A DNA stretch of 64,000 nucleotides from Paraburkholderia sp. Ac-20340 (lineage in GTDB: Bacteria; Pseudomonadota; Gammaproteobacteria; Burkholderiales; Burkholderiaceae). The DNA is taken from contig NZ_JAAGPR010000001.1 in assembly GCF_017104965.1 (NCBI RefSeq), forward strand, positions 186,001 through 250,000, in the 5' to 3' direction. The notes below the pieces were generated by a model. The model ran no database searches, was not told the DNA's origin, and was given only the letters and a program-made list of their open reading frames with translations. Shown piece by piece: positions 16,751 to 25,665 of the stretch. The translations under genes and the position numbers were made by a program. Position 1 is the first letter of the stretch, and each line of letters begins with the position of its first letter.

Positions 16751-17133
16751 CGCCCGAGCGACTTTGCGGTTTGGCCGCCAATGCCGAAATCCGTATTCGG
16801 AATGTCCTTGATCATCACGCGCGTGGCGTCGACAGGCGTATCGAGAATACGCGCGCTCGTTTCGCACAGCGCTTGAATGAGTGCGCGTTTCTGTTCATCG
16901 GTGCGACCCGCGATCAGTATGGCGACGATAACGGGCAGAGAGGGCGGCGTGTCTTCAGAGGCTGCGCGACCGCCGATGCCGTAATCGCTGGCGGGCAACT
17001 CACTGAGCAGAATACGGACTGATTCCGCCGGCGCGCCAATTGCATTCACGGTAGCGTACGTAAGCGTGTCGATAAGCGTGGCTTTGCGCGCCTCGGCATG
17101 GCCCGCAGGCATATAGACTTCGAGCGTGGGCAT
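16747..17133 (-). CDS. Fused (tandem) 4-oxalocrotonate tautomerase-like protein
   Basis: 128 residues built of two roughly 60-residue 4-OT-like repeats. The first is MPTLEVYMPAG...LPASDYGIGG, with the catalytic-type Pro directly after Met. The second is LPVIVAILIAGR...IPNTDFGIGG, whose proline is internal. Each ends in the same D(Y/F)GIGG signature. It lies 53 bp downstream of iacD on the same strand and probably in the iacCD transcript. Natural fused 4-OTs are known in Burkholderiales; a tautomerisation or ring-opening helper role in the iac pathway is inference. Confidence 0.82.
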   Translation of the reverse strand: MPTLEVYMPAGHAEARKATLIDTLTYATVNAIGAPAESVRILLSELPASDYGIGGRAASEDTPPSLPVIVAILIAGRTDEQKRALIQALCETSARILDTPVDATRVMIKDIPNTDFGIGGQTAKSLGR

Positions 17134-17186
17134 AAAATGGACAGCCAGTGAGAAGGCCCCGCAGACATATCGGGGCCATTTGCGGT

Positions 17187-17687
17187 TTAAAGAAGGAAGC
17201 CGATTGCGTTCAGCGCGTCGGTCGAATCGATCAGCCGGATAACCTTCTGCAGAAGACGCGGTTCATCGCCATCGAAGCGGATGCGATGCGTGAGGTCGGC
17301 GGCGAAAATCGTCGGCACCGAGCGCTTGTAGGCCACGATGATCTGCGCCGATTGCACTTCGACCACATTCGCTTCGTCGCTCGCCAGCGTAAAGCGCGAG
17401 ACCGTCCGCACGGTGCGCGCCGCATCCGATGCGGAAGCCGAGTAGCCCGACGTCATGCGCTCCACGCGTTTCTCGCGCATGTCGTGGTCGTCGTAGGCGT
17501 AGTTGAGCGTGGCGGCGAAATCCGTGGTCGTGGGATCGATCGGCACGACATAGAAGCCTTCGGTGTCCCACAACTGCAGCCACTCGTGATATTCGCGGCG
17601 ATCGAGCATTTCGGCTTCGCGCCAGATCAGGCGCACCGCGCGCGAAAACGTATCTTGCGACATCAACTTGTTGCGATCGTCCATCAT
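17187..17687 (-). CDS. iacD: Aromatic-ring-hydroxylating dioxygenase beta subunit
   Basis: A 166-residue small subunit of a Rieske oxygenase (SnoaL-like cone fold). It opens RNKLMSQDTFSRAVRLIWREAEMLD and contains the family-like DTEGFYVVPIDP. The ATG at 17687 overlaps the iacC stop (ATGA), favouring this start over the frame opening at 17708. It pairs structurally with IacC. Confidence 0.9.
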   Translation of the reverse strand: MMDDRNKLMSQDTFSRAVRLIWREAEMLDRREYHEWLQLWDTEGFYVVPIDPTTTDFAATLNYAYDDHDMREKRVERMTSGYSASASDAARTVRTVSRFTLASDEANVVEVQSAQIIVAYKRSVPTIFAADLTHRIRFDGDEPRLLQKVIRLIDSTDALNAIGFLL

Positions 17688-18961
17688 GCCTCCATCATCT
17701 TGCGCCACTGCGCATAAGCTTCGCGCATGCCGGTCTCGTCGGTGGCGTGGGCGGTTTTTTCGCCATTCGGCGCGGTGGTTTCGCGATTCAGGCCGCGATT
17801 GACGAGGATCGGCGTGTTCGGGCCCGCATGCGCGCCGCGTTGCACGCGCTCCCAGGCTTCTGCGTCGTCGGGGCTGCCGAAACCGAACGGACCCTGGAAG
17901 TGTTCGTGAATGCGCAGACGCACGCGATTGGCTTCTTCGGGGCCGCCATCCATGCCCAGCGCCACGTGACGGATTTCCGTTTCATCGGCGGAAATCGGCC
18001 GTAACACGCGGAAGAACGCCATGGACAGCGCGAGATTCGGGAACAGGTTGAGATTGAAGCCCACGCCCATGAGCGAGCGCACGATGCGGCGCACTTCTTC
18101 GGGTGTGTGCTTTTCAGAAAGCTGCGCCGCGAGTGAGTCGAAACGCTCGGGCAGCGGCGCGCCGTCGTCCTGATCGAGATCGACCAGTTCGGGCACGAGC
18201 ACGGCAAGGCTATGACCATTGCCGAGCGAGCGGCAGAACGCCTGATCGCTGGTCATGAAGCTCGTGATGACCGCAGTGGTTTCTTCGTCGATCGATTTGA
18301 GCCAGGACTTGTGCACGACCGGGAAGTGATAGAGATCGGTGGTGTTTTCAAGCTGGATCTTCCAGTTGCCTTTAAAGCGGAACTTGTGTTCGCCATTGGC
18401 CTTGACCGGATAACCCGCGCCTTGCTTCATGAACAGATCGATCCACGGCTTCGCGCCGCCGAGGAAGTCTTCGAGCGGTTCGATATCGGCATTGAAGCTG
18501 GCGAAGATCAGCCCTTGATAAACGCCTACGCGCAGCTTTTCCAGCGGCAGATCGCCTTTCTCGCACACGCCTTCGTAACCGTCGCCATAGGGCAGCGCGC
18601 GCAGCGTGCCGTCGAGCGCATACGACCAGCTATGGTACGGGCAGGTGAAGCCCTTGGCGTTGCCCTTATGTTCTTCGCAGACCGTCGCGCCGCGATGGCG
18701 GCAGCGGTTTTGCAGCACGTTGATGGTGCCGGTCTTGTCGCGCACGACGATCACCGGCTGGCGGCCGATAGTCGTGGTGCGGAAGTCGCCGGGATTCGGC
18801 AGTTCGCTTTCGTGCGCGACCCAGATCCACGTCTTGTAGAAGATGCGATCGAGTTCCGCTTCGAACAAGCTGGAATCGTGATAGAGAGACGGCGAAATGC
18901 GGTCGGCTTCTGCAAGGCCGCGCAGCGCACTCGTGTCGATGCTTTGCCAGGTTTCGCTCAT
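17684..18961 (-). CDS. iacC: Aromatic-ring-hydroxylating dioxygenase alpha subunit
   Basis: A 425-residue large subunit. The Rieske [2Fe-2S] ligands are C87-R-H89 and C107-P-Y-H110; the mononuclear iron site is ENTTDLYHFPVVH with His212, His217 and bridging Asp209. It is close in style to benzoate/anthranilate-type alpha subunits. With IacD and the reductase IacF it forms the oxygenase that acts on the dioxindole intermediate late in indole-3-acetate breakdown. The start at 18961 matches the usual N-terminus; upstream frame to 19042 runs into the divergent LysR promoter. Confidence 0.92.
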   Translation of the reverse strand: MSETWQSIDTSALRGLAEADRISPSLYHDSSLFEAELDRIFYKTWIWVAHESELPNPGDFRTTTIGRQPVIVVRDKTGTINVLQNRCRHRGATVCEEHKGNAKGFTCPYHSWSYALDGTLRALPYGDGYEGVCEKGDLPLEKLRVGVYQGLIFASFNADIEPLEDFLGGAKPWIDLFMKQGAGYPVKANGEHKFRFKGNWKIQLENTTDLYHFPVVHKSWLKSIDEETTAVITSFMTSDQAFCRSLGNGHSLAVLVPELVDLDQDDGAPLPERFDSLAAQLSEKHTPEEVRRIVRSLMGVGFNLNLFPNLALSMAFFRVLRPISADETEIRHVALGMDGGPEEANRVRLRIHEHFQGPFGFGSPDDAEAWERVQRGAHAGPNTPILVNRGLNRETTAPNGEKTAHATDETGMREAYAQWRKMMEA

Positions 18962-19046
18962 GATGTGAGGTACGGTGGGGTGAGAATGAATCGCTGGCTG
19001 CTTGGCCAGTGCGTATAGGCAGTGTCGTCCGGTGGCTCTCATGCGT

Positions 19047-19098
19047 CAAATTGATCTAAAATTAAGGCGCACATAAACCAGATGGATATCTTATGCAG
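19047..19098. promoter_or_regulatory. Block shared with the iacF upstream region (copy A)
   Basis: CAAATTGAT at 19047-19055 and GATATCTTATGCAG at 19085-19098 recur upstream of iacF at 21114-21122 and 21152-21165 with identical spacing. The 3' element contains the start of the LysR gene. Probably a binding region for that LysR protein, or a duplicated promoter. Confidence 0.55.
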
Positions 19099-20109
19099 AC
19101 GCTCGATGGTGTCGACCTCAACCTGCTGCGTGTTTTCCTCGCAATCGTCGAAGAACAGAGCCTGACCAAAGCGGGCGAACGCCTGGCGCTTTCGCAGCCC
19201 GCCATGAGTTATTCGCTCGCGCGCCTGCGCGCCTTGTTCGACGATCCGCTCTTCGTGCGAACGCGTCACGGCATGCAGCCCACGCCTATCTCACAGGAAC
19301 TGGCGGTAATCGTCGAAAGGGCGCTCGATTCGGTTCGCGAAGCGCTTAGGTATGCAGAGCGATTTGACCCGAAGGTGAGCACGCGCGCTTTCCGGCTGTC
19401 TTTGTCCGATGCGGGGGAAATGGCTTATTTGCCGTCGATCTGCGAGGAAGTGAAACGTCTCGCGCCGCGCGTCAAGATCTGCATCGAGCCGCAGCCGGTC
19501 GGGCAGATCGAAGAGGCTTTACGTTCGCGCAAGCTCGATTTCGCGATCGGCAATTTGCCGGAACTGACGTCGCGTACGCGCCATCAGGTGCTGTTCGAAG
19601 AGGGCTATGTGTGCGTGCGTCGGCGGCGGCCGGAAATGGCCCGGCGCCACAAGATCACGTTGGCGGAATTCGTTGAAGGCGAGCACGTGCTGATCCGCTC
19701 GGTCGAGCATAGTCATCACGCGATTGACGACGCGCTGCGCACCAAGGGCGTCGCGCGAAATATCGGCCTGGAAGTCCCGCACTTCGTCGCGTTACCGGGC
19801 GTGCTGGCCGTAACGGATCTGATCGCGACTTTGCCGCGACGTCTCGCCGATCTACTCGCGCGTGGCGGCGGGTTTGAGATTTTCGAACTGCCAGTGCAGA
19901 TTCCATCTGCTGCGGTGACGATGCACTGGCACGAGCATTTTCACGAGGACGAAGGGATCGCGTGGATGCGCGATCTGCTGGTCAATATCATGCAGCGCTT
20001 TGCTGGCACGGCGGGCGCGGCTGCTGCGCCGCGCGCCGCCAGAAAGACTGCCGTCAAACGTCCAGCACTAGCAAAGGCGAGCGCGAGCGCGAAACGCAGC
20101 AGCAAATAA
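19093..20109 (+). CDS. LysR-family regulator inside the iac island
   Basis: A 338-residue LysR protein of NodD-like type. The HTH is DLNLLRVFLAIVEEQSLTKA followed by LSQPAMSYSLARLR. After the effector domain there is an unusual Ala/Lys-rich basic tail of about 30 residues (AAPRAARKTAVKRPALAKAS) that other LysR proteins lack. It is divergent from iacC and its last 56 bp overlap the 3' end of iacF on the other strand. Probably the counterpart of the IacR2-type regulator (name recalled, not assigned). Confidence 0.88.
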   Translation: MQTLDGVDLNLLRVFLAIVEEQSLTKAGERLALSQPAMSYSLARLRALFDDPLFVRTRHGMQPTPISQELAVIVERALDSVREALRYAERFDPKVSTRAFRLSLSDAGEMAYLPSICEEVKRLAPRVKICIEPQPVGQIEEALRSRKLDFAIGNLPELTSRTRHQVLFEEGYVCVRRRRPEMARRHKITLAEFVEGEHVLIRSVEHSHHAIDDALRTKGVARNIGLEVPHFVALPGVLAVTDLIATLPRRLADLLARGGGFEIFELPVQIPSAAVTMHWHEHFHEDEGIAWMRDLLVNIMQRFAGTAGAAAAPRAARKTAVKRPALAKASASAKRSSK

Positions 20110-21028
20110 CCTTGTTGCTCGCGCGTTCGGCCTTGCTCAGACAATGGTCGCGATGGTCGGGATCGCCTTCGACCACATCGACCATGCAGGTGCCGCACAC
20201 GCCTTCGCCGCACGACGTATCGATTTCGATGCCGATCGCGGCGAGCGCGTCGACAATGGTGCTGTCTTTGCCCACGCGCACGACCTGGCCGCTGCTGGCG
20301 ATCCGGACTTCGAATTCATCGAGCGTCGCGCCGGTATCGGTAGCGGCGGCGGGATCGGCGCCGAAGCGCTCCAGATGCACTTCGGCGACGGCGGGCGTGG
20401 CTTCGCCAGCCTTGATCACGGCATCCATGAACGGCGCGGGGCCGCACGTGTAGACGTGCGTGCCGCTTTGAATATCGGCGAGACAGGTGTGCAGCGTTGC
20501 GTCCAGATCGTCGCTGCCAATGCCAAAGTGAAAGCGCACATGCGATGCAAACGGCTCCTGCGAAAGCACGGGCAGGAAGGCCGCATGTGCTTCGCTGCGC
20601 GCGAAATAGTGCAGCACGAAAGGCTCGCCGCTTGCGGCCAGTCGGTAGGCCATCGAAAGCAAAGGCGTAATGCCGATGCCCGCGCCAATCAGCACATGCG
20701 CACGGGCTTCGCCCACGAGGCGAAAGAGATTGCGCGGCTGACCCACCAGCAGTTCGCAGCCTACGCGCACATCGTCATGCAGCGAGCGTGATCCGCCACG
20801 CGATTCGGGCTCGCGTTTGACGGCGAAAAGCTGAAAATCGCCAACTGCCGGATCGCTGCACAGCGAATATTGACGCGTAATCCCGGACGGCGCGGTCACG
20901 TCGATGTGCGCACCAGGTTCGTAGTTTCCGAACGGCTGGCCGTCCATGCGGGCGATGCGAAACGAGCGAATGCCGTGCGCTTCGTCACGGATATTTTCGA
21001 CGCGAACTTTGAACGTATGGGCTTGCAT
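20054..21028 (-). CDS. iacF: Oxygenase reductase (PDR/VanB type, FAD/FMN + NADH + [2Fe-2S])
   Basis: 324 residues in the order flavin domain, NAD domain, C-terminal plant-type ferredoxin. Motifs: RQYSLCSDP (flavin), GAGIGITPLLSM (NAD), TCGPAPFMDAV, and the iron-sulfur ligands of CGEGVCGTC with a further Cys in DHCLS. It transfers electrons from NADH to the IacCD oxygenase. It is an isolated minus-strand gene, convergent with and overlapping the LysR gene. Upstream lies a large inverted repeat. Confidence 0.9.
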   Translation of the reverse strand: MQAHTFKVRVENIRDEAHGIRSFRIARMDGQPFGNYEPGAHIDVTAPSGITRQYSLCSDPAVGDFQLFAVKREPESRGGSRSLHDDVRVGCELLVGQPRNLFRLVGEARAHVLIGAGIGITPLLSMAYRLAASGEPFVLHYFARSEAHAAFLPVLSQEPFASHVRFHFGIGSDDLDATLHTCLADIQSGTHVYTCGPAPFMDAVIKAGEATPAVAEVHLERFGADPAAATDTGATLDEFEVRIASSGQVVRVGKDSTIVDALAAIGIEIDTSCGEGVCGTCMVDVVEGDPDHRDHCLSKAERASNKVICCCVSRSRSPLLVLDV

Positions 21029-21103
21029 GGGGACACCATTGGGAGGCGATATTTCCTGGGGATGCCACGAGGGCAGTGTGTCGCCGCAGGATATCGACCC
21101 TTG

Positions 21104-21165
21104 ATCAATCCGGCAAATTGATGAAAATTTGCATTATCCATTTGCCGGATTGATATCTTATGCAG
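21104..21165. promoter_or_regulatory. 15-bp inverted repeat and shared block upstream of iacF (copy B)
   Basis: Perfect 15-bp arms at 21104-21118 (ATCAATCCGGCAAAT) and 21140-21154 are separated by 21 bases. A smaller nested repeat GCAAAT-N8-ATTTGC is inside. The interval 21114-21165 aligns with 19047-19098, including a GATATCTTATGCAG element that here leads only to a 10-codon frame. Confidence 0.6.
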
Positions 21166-21185
21166 TGTCCGCGTGCTGCTCGCGC

Positions 21186-23339
21186 TCAATAGCGATAGCC
21201 CAGCGTGAGCATCAACGAGCGATCGTCGCCCAGCGCTACTGCGTTGCTCAAGCCGCCCGTGTAGTAATGCTTGTTGAAAATATTGCTCAAACGCAGCGCG
21301 GCGTGCCAGCGCGGCGCGGTATAACCCACGCCCACATCGCTGACGACAAAGCCCGGAATCGTGTAGCCATACGCATAGAGATTGCTCTGGCCGCGCACGC
21401 CGCCGTTGATTTCCCAGCGATACAGTTCGCCCGGCAGCTTGTAGCGCGCGAAGACATTGAAACTGTGGCGCGGCACGTTATTGATGCGCGTGCCGTCGGT
21501 CGAAGGCGTCTGGCCGCCATCGTCGGCGATCACGGCGGAGGTATAGGCATAGCCGCCCGTGATGCTCAGATGGTTCGTCGGCGCCGTGTTGAAGCTGAAT
21601 TCGAAGCCGCGCGAATGTTCTTCGCCCACGGCAATGCTGTAGCCGTCGTTGTTCGGATCGTCTTCCAGCACGTTGCGGCGGCGCAGATCGAAGGCTGCGA
21701 CGGTCACGCTCGTGCGGCCTTTTTCGATGTCGAATTTCACGCCGGCTTCCCATTGCTTGCCGGTTTCGGGATCGAATGCCGTACCGCTCACGTCCGCGCC
21801 GCTGTTCGGATAGAACGAAGTCGCGTAGCTCACATAGGGACGCACGCCCGGAAACAGTTCGTACATCAAAGCAACCGATCCGGTGGTGGCGTTCGACGGA
21901 TTGCCGCTGCGTGTGCCGGTGAGTTCGTTGAGCACGTCGCTCGACGCACTGTCGTATCGCACGCCCGCGAGCACGCGCCAGCGCTGGCCCAGCGCAATCT
22001 GGTCGCGCGCATAGAAGCCGAGATCGCGAATCGTCGTATACGTATGCGTTTTTGGCGTGGACGGGCAGGTGATCGTGCCGGTGTAGACCGGGTCGTACAT
22101 ATTGATCGAACCCACCGAGCAGGTGGTCGAATTCGCGTCCTCGCGCCCGCGCATATAGTCCATGCCGAAGGTCAATTCGTGGCGGCCGAGCGCGGTATCG
22201 AAAGTCTTCTGCGCGTTATTGTCGAGCGAGATGGTGTCGCCAGACCATTGCGAATCGGTGGCGGTACGGCTGAGCGTATAACCGTTCGAGGCGACCTTGC
22301 CATTGGCGACAAGCTGGCCGCCCAGCGAGAATTGCTGCCAGCGGAAGTTCTGGTTCACGGTCCAGCCCGAATCGAAATGATGCGCGAAGCTATAACCCAC
22401 GCGCGCTTCATGGCCCGAATAAGGCTGTTGATCGGGCTCGCCGGTGAAGGTGTCGCGCGACAGGCTGCCGTTCTTGTTCGCGAGCAGCGTGCCGGACCAC
22501 GGCAGGCCTTGCTGGCGGATGTAATTGCGTTCCTGGTAGCTCGTGAGAATGGTGAATTCCGTGCGCGGACCGAGATCGAGCGAGAGCGACGGCGCGATAT
22601 AGCGATTGCGCGACCAGACATAATTGGTCTGATCGTTGGAATTCATCGCGAGCGCGTTGATGCGAAACGCGGCCTTGCCGTTTTCCGAGAGCGGCGTGCC
22701 CATATCGACGCTGCCCTGGTAGTAGCCGTGACTGCCGACGGTGGCATCGACATCGGCGAAGGTGTAGTCCACCGGGCGCTTGCTGACCATGTTGACCATG
22801 CCGCCGGGCAGCACGAGGCCGGAAAGCAGCGTGGCCGGTCCTTTGAGCACTTCGATCTGCTGCAGGCCGAAGGTTTCTTCGGCGAAACGGTTGTTGATGG
22901 CTGCGCGCAGACCATCCAGATAGATCGAATCCGACGCGGTCTGGCCGCGAATGATGAAGTCGTCCCAGCCACGCCGGCCATAGGTGCCGGAGATCACGCC
23001 GGGTACATCGTGCAGCGCGTCGTTGAGCGTCTGGACCTGCTGCGCGTCCAGCAGGTCGCGCGTGACGACGCTGATCGATTGCGGCGTTTCGCTCAGCGGC
23101 ACCGACGATTTCGTGACCTGCGCAGCCTTGGGCATGTCGAAGGCCGCAGCGGGGGCGCTGCTGGCGGAGATCTTCACGGTGGGCAATTCGGTGGCGCTGT
23201 CCGTGCTGGTTGTTGCCGTGCTGGCGGCGCTGGCGGCCGTGGTGCTGGCTGCATCGGCAGCGGCGGCTTGCGCGAAAACCAGCGTGGGCGCCGCCGCGAA
23301 GGCGAGTAGGAGTGCGGCGTGGATCGGGCGGTAGCGCAT
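21186..23339 (-). CDS. TonB-dependent siderophore receptor
   Basis: A 717-residue outer-membrane receptor. Order: signal peptide ending AAPTLVFA-QAAA, an Ala/Thr/Ser-rich linker, a TonB-box-like region (ELPTVKISAS), the plug domain (SVPLSETPQSISVVTRDLLDAQ, then PGGMVNMVSKRP), and a 22-strand barrel ending LMLTLGYRY. This is the FpvA/FhuE-type ferric siderophore receptor pattern. A Fur-box-like sequence overlaps the upstream region, so iron repression is expected. The ATG at 23339 is chosen for the signal peptide. Confidence 0.92.
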   Translation of the reverse strand: MRYRPIHAALLLAFAAAPTLVFAQAAAADAASTTAASAASTATTSTDSATELPTVKISASSAPAAAFDMPKAAQVTKSSVPLSETPQSISVVTRDLLDAQQVQTLNDALHDVPGVISGTYGRRGWDDFIIRGQTASDSIYLDGLRAAINNRFAEETFGLQQIEVLKGPATLLSGLVLPGGMVNMVSKRPVDYTFADVDATVGSHGYYQGSVDMGTPLSENGKAAFRINALAMNSNDQTNYVWSRNRYIAPSLSLDLGPRTEFTILTSYQERNYIRQQGLPWSGTLLANKNGSLSRDTFTGEPDQQPYSGHEARVGYSFAHHFDSGWTVNQNFRWQQFSLGGQLVANGKVASNGYTLSRTATDSQWSGDTISLDNNAQKTFDTALGRHELTFGMDYMRGREDANSTTCSVGSINMYDPVYTGTITCPSTPKTHTYTTIRDLGFYARDQIALGQRWRVLAGVRYDSASSDVLNELTGTRSGNPSNATTGSVALMYELFPGVRPYVSYATSFYPNSGADVSGTAFDPETGKQWEAGVKFDIEKGRTSVTVAAFDLRRRNVLEDDPNNDGYSIAVGEEHSRGFEFSFNTAPTNHLSITGGYAYTSAVIADDGGQTPSTDGTRINNVPRHSFNVFARYKLPGELYRWEINGGVRGQSNLYAYGYTIPGFVVSDVGVGYTAPRWHAALRLSNIFNKHYYTGGLSNAVALGDDRSLMLTLGYRY

Positions 23340-23357
23340 CAAAGAAACCCCAAGCGT

Positions 23358-23376
23358 AATGCGAATCATTATTAAT
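23358..23376. promoter_or_regulatory. Fur-box-like site before the TonB receptor gene
   Basis: On the coding strand it reads ATTAATAATGATTCGCATT, close to the 19-bp Fur consensus and 19 bp from the start codon. Typical of iron-repressed receptor genes in Burkholderiales. Confidence 0.65.
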
Positions 23377-23470
23377 TGAGTCGCGCATCGTACTACGGGT
23401 TAATCCCTACCGGCAATGCGTGTTGTATCGGCGCAAATCGTTTCTGGCGGCTTGCTTTCCGCTGCGGAGG

Positions 23471-23503
23471 CCGCGCCTGCGGCCGCTGGCACGGCAGGCG
23501 CGG
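23471..23503. terminator. GC-rich hairpin downstream of the metallo-hydrolase gene
   Basis: 10-bp arms CCGCGCCTGC and GCAGGCGCGG enclose a 13-base loop, 13 bp past the stop of the gene at 23516. No T-tract is present, so terminator function is tentative. Confidence 0.45.
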
Positions 23504-23515
23504 GGCAGGCGTTGC

Positions 23516-24523
23516 TCAGAACTGGTCGAGATCGTGCGCGACGTAGATATCGCCGGCGAAGGTCGTGTGCGCTTCGCTGACGAGCCTGGCCGCGCTGGCG
23601 TCGGTAGGTCCGACGATGCCTAGGTGCGTGAAGACCAGACGGTGCACGCCCGCCGCGCTGGCCAGTTGCCCGGCCGCTTCGGGCGTAAGGTGCTGGGTGC
23701 GCAGATGGGCGATCAGCGCGTCCTTCATCGGGCCTTTCATGTTGGGCATGGCGCGGGCCAGGTCGGCCACTACGCCGTCCACGTCGATCACCTCGCTCAC
23801 CAGCAGATCCGCGCCATGTTCGAGTTGCGCGACGGCGTCGCTCGGGCCGGTATCGCCGGTGACGCCAATCGAGGCGCCGTTGTAGTCGAAGCGATACGCG
23901 AGCGACTGCGTGCCGTTATCGGCGTGATGGCCTGGCGCATCGTCGAAATGCGAATTTTGCGCGGCGCGCACGCGCACGCCATCGACATTCAGATCGCTGC
24001 CGCCTTCGATCGTGATCACACGCACCAGATCGTCGGGCGAGCGTTGATGCGAATGTCCTAATTCGATGCGCGCCACCGGTTTCATCGACTGCAATAAGCC
24101 TTGCACGACCGCGTCGGTGCCGGGCGGCCCGTAAATGGTCAGCGGCTTTTGCGCGTTCTGCATCCAGCGCAGGCCAATCAGCGCCTGCAGGCCGCCGATA
24201 TGATCCATGTGCAGATGCGTCACGAACAGCGTATCGACATCCGCGGCACGCAGGTGCAAGGCGGCGAGCCGTTCGAGCGCGCCATCGCCGCAATCGACCA
24301 GCCAATGACGCTTATCGACGCTCAACAGATTCGCGGGCTGCGAGCGCTCTGCATACAGCGACGGGCCTGCGGCCGTGCCGAGTGTCGTCCACGTCATTGG
24401 GCCGGTATCGGTTTGAGTTTGAGCTGCGCTGGCGTGACTGGAGATTGGCGCAATGCCGGCAAGCAGATAAAGAAAAAGACTCGCGCGTGCAATGCGCCTG
24501 GGAGTGGAGCGGAATGATTTCAC
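23516..24523 (-). CDS. Exported metallo-beta-lactamase-fold hydrolase
   Basis: A 335-residue MBL-fold protein with a signal peptide (LFLYLLAGIAPISSHASA). The zinc motif HLHMDHIGG is followed by later ligands in VTGDTGPSD and VFTHLG. The pattern resembles RNase Z/arylsulfatase-like members such as the ElaC/AtsA group, but export suggests a periplasmic hydrolase. It starts with GTG. The substrate cannot be told from sequence. Confidence 0.82.
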   Translation of the reverse strand: MKSFRSTPRRIARASLFLYLLAGIAPISSHASAAQTQTDTGPMTWTTLGTAAGPSLYAERSQPANLLSVDKRHWLVDCGDGALERLAALHLRAADVDTLFVTHLHMDHIGGLQALIGLRWMQNAQKPLTIYGPPGTDAVVQGLLQSMKPVARIELGHSHQRSPDDLVRVITIEGGSDLNVDGVRVRAAQNSHFDDAPGHHADNGTQSLAYRFDYNGASIGVTGDTGPSDAVAQLEHGADLLVSEVIDVDGVVADLARAMPNMKGPMKDALIAHLRTQHLTPEAAGQLASAAGVHRLVFTHLGIVGPTDASAARLVSEAHTTFAGDIYVAHDLDQF

Positions 24524-24570
24524 GATTGACTCGGAGAAGAAAAACTAAAGGATGCGCGTGCGAGACATCG

Positions 24571-25665
24571 TTAAAACGAATGGACGATGCTCGCGGTGAC
24601 GGTAATCTGGTGTGAATTCGATGAGGGCTGCAAGAACAGCAGCGCCGCGTGCTGACCTTGACCGGTGACGTTTTCGATGGCCGTTTCGAGGTTCAATGTG
24701 GTTCTCGCCGAGAGCGAATAATGAAGACCGGCGTTATAGATATGCCAGCGTCCGCCCATTCCGACTGAATAGTCATAGCCCGCGCCAGCCAGCAGCGCGG
24801 GCGTGATTTGATACGTCACGTCCACTTCGCCCGTTTGCAGTCGCTCGGTCTGGTGATACGCGCGCATATTCGTGTACGCGTAAATGGCGTAGACCGTTGC
24901 CTTGCCGATCTGATAGCTGACGTTCGAAGCCGTGGTGAGCAGATTATCGAGTGCAATGCCGTTGGTGATCGTGGCGGAAGCGGGCTTTCCGAACGCATAA
25001 GGCAGGCCGATCGATGCCGGGTTGATCGTGATGCCATTGATATTGCTGAGCGTGCTCTGCGCCTGAAAGCCGCCATTGCGATAGCCGATTCTGAAACCAT
25101 AAGCGCGACCGGTATTGGTCACAGGCGCTGCGGTCGAACCGAAGCTGTACATCGCGCCGAAATCCAGGCCGCGATAGGTGGGACTTTCATACGAAATCGC
25201 GTTATTGAAAAAGGACTGAACGATCTGGTCGAAGTTGCCGGGATGGAAACCGAAGATCGAACCGTGAGCGGCGACATAGGGCGCGAGGCTCGTCGCGAAC
25301 TGGCGGATTCGCCCCAGTTTGACGGTGCCATACGTGGTGTCGGAAAGCCCAACCCACGCTTCCTGGCTGAACATCGAACCAGTTGTGTTGATCGCGCCGT
25401 TGGTGGGTTTGAAGATGGTGGCGAGCTTGAAAATGGCGCTGGTTCCGCCGCCCAGATTCTCCTTGCCGAGCAAACCGAATTGACTCGGAATGCCGGTGTT
25501 ATTCGATTCGCTCCAGGATCGATGTCCGCCTCCGTTGCTGTTATAGGTCAGCCCGACATCGACGATGCCAAATAGCGTGACACTCGATTGCGCCTGCGCC
25601 ACCTCCGCTTGTAAAAGTCCAGCGCAAAGCAATGCGCCGCTGGCGCACGCAAATTTCGAGGGCAT
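24571..25665 (-). CDS. Gram-negative (OmpC-type) porin
   Basis: A 364-residue porin. The signal peptide ends VAQA-QSSV; the mature start is QSSVTLFGIVDVGLTYNSN; loop and strand pattern are of the Burkholderiales porin_4 type; the terminal strand ends TASIVHSF. GGAG precedes the ATG. It is divergent from a LysR gene at 25792, a candidate regulator. It is only distantly similar to the porin at 3913. Confidence 0.9.
   Translation of the reverse strand: MPSKFACASGALLCAGLLQAEVAQAQSSVTLFGIVDVGLTYNSNGGGHRSWSESNNTGIPSQFGLLGKENLGGGTSAIFKLATIFKPTNGAINTTGSMFSQEAWVGLSDTTYGTVKLGRIRQFATSLAPYVAAHGSIFGFHPGNFDQIVQSFFNNAISYESPTYRGLDFGAMYSFGSTAAPVTNTGRAYGFRIGYRNGGFQAQSTLSNINGITINPASIGLPYAFGKPASATITNGIALDNLLTTASNVSYQIGKATVYAIYAYTNMRAYHQTERLQTGEVDVTYQITPALLAGAGYDYSVGMGGRWHIYNAGLHYSLSARTTLNLETAIENVTGQGQHAALLFLQPSSNSHQITVTASIVHSF

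Noticed and set aside
21129..23309. 726-codon plus-strand frame over the TonB receptor
   Set aside because: Antisense shadow; the minus-strand protein has a complete signal peptide, plug and barrel.
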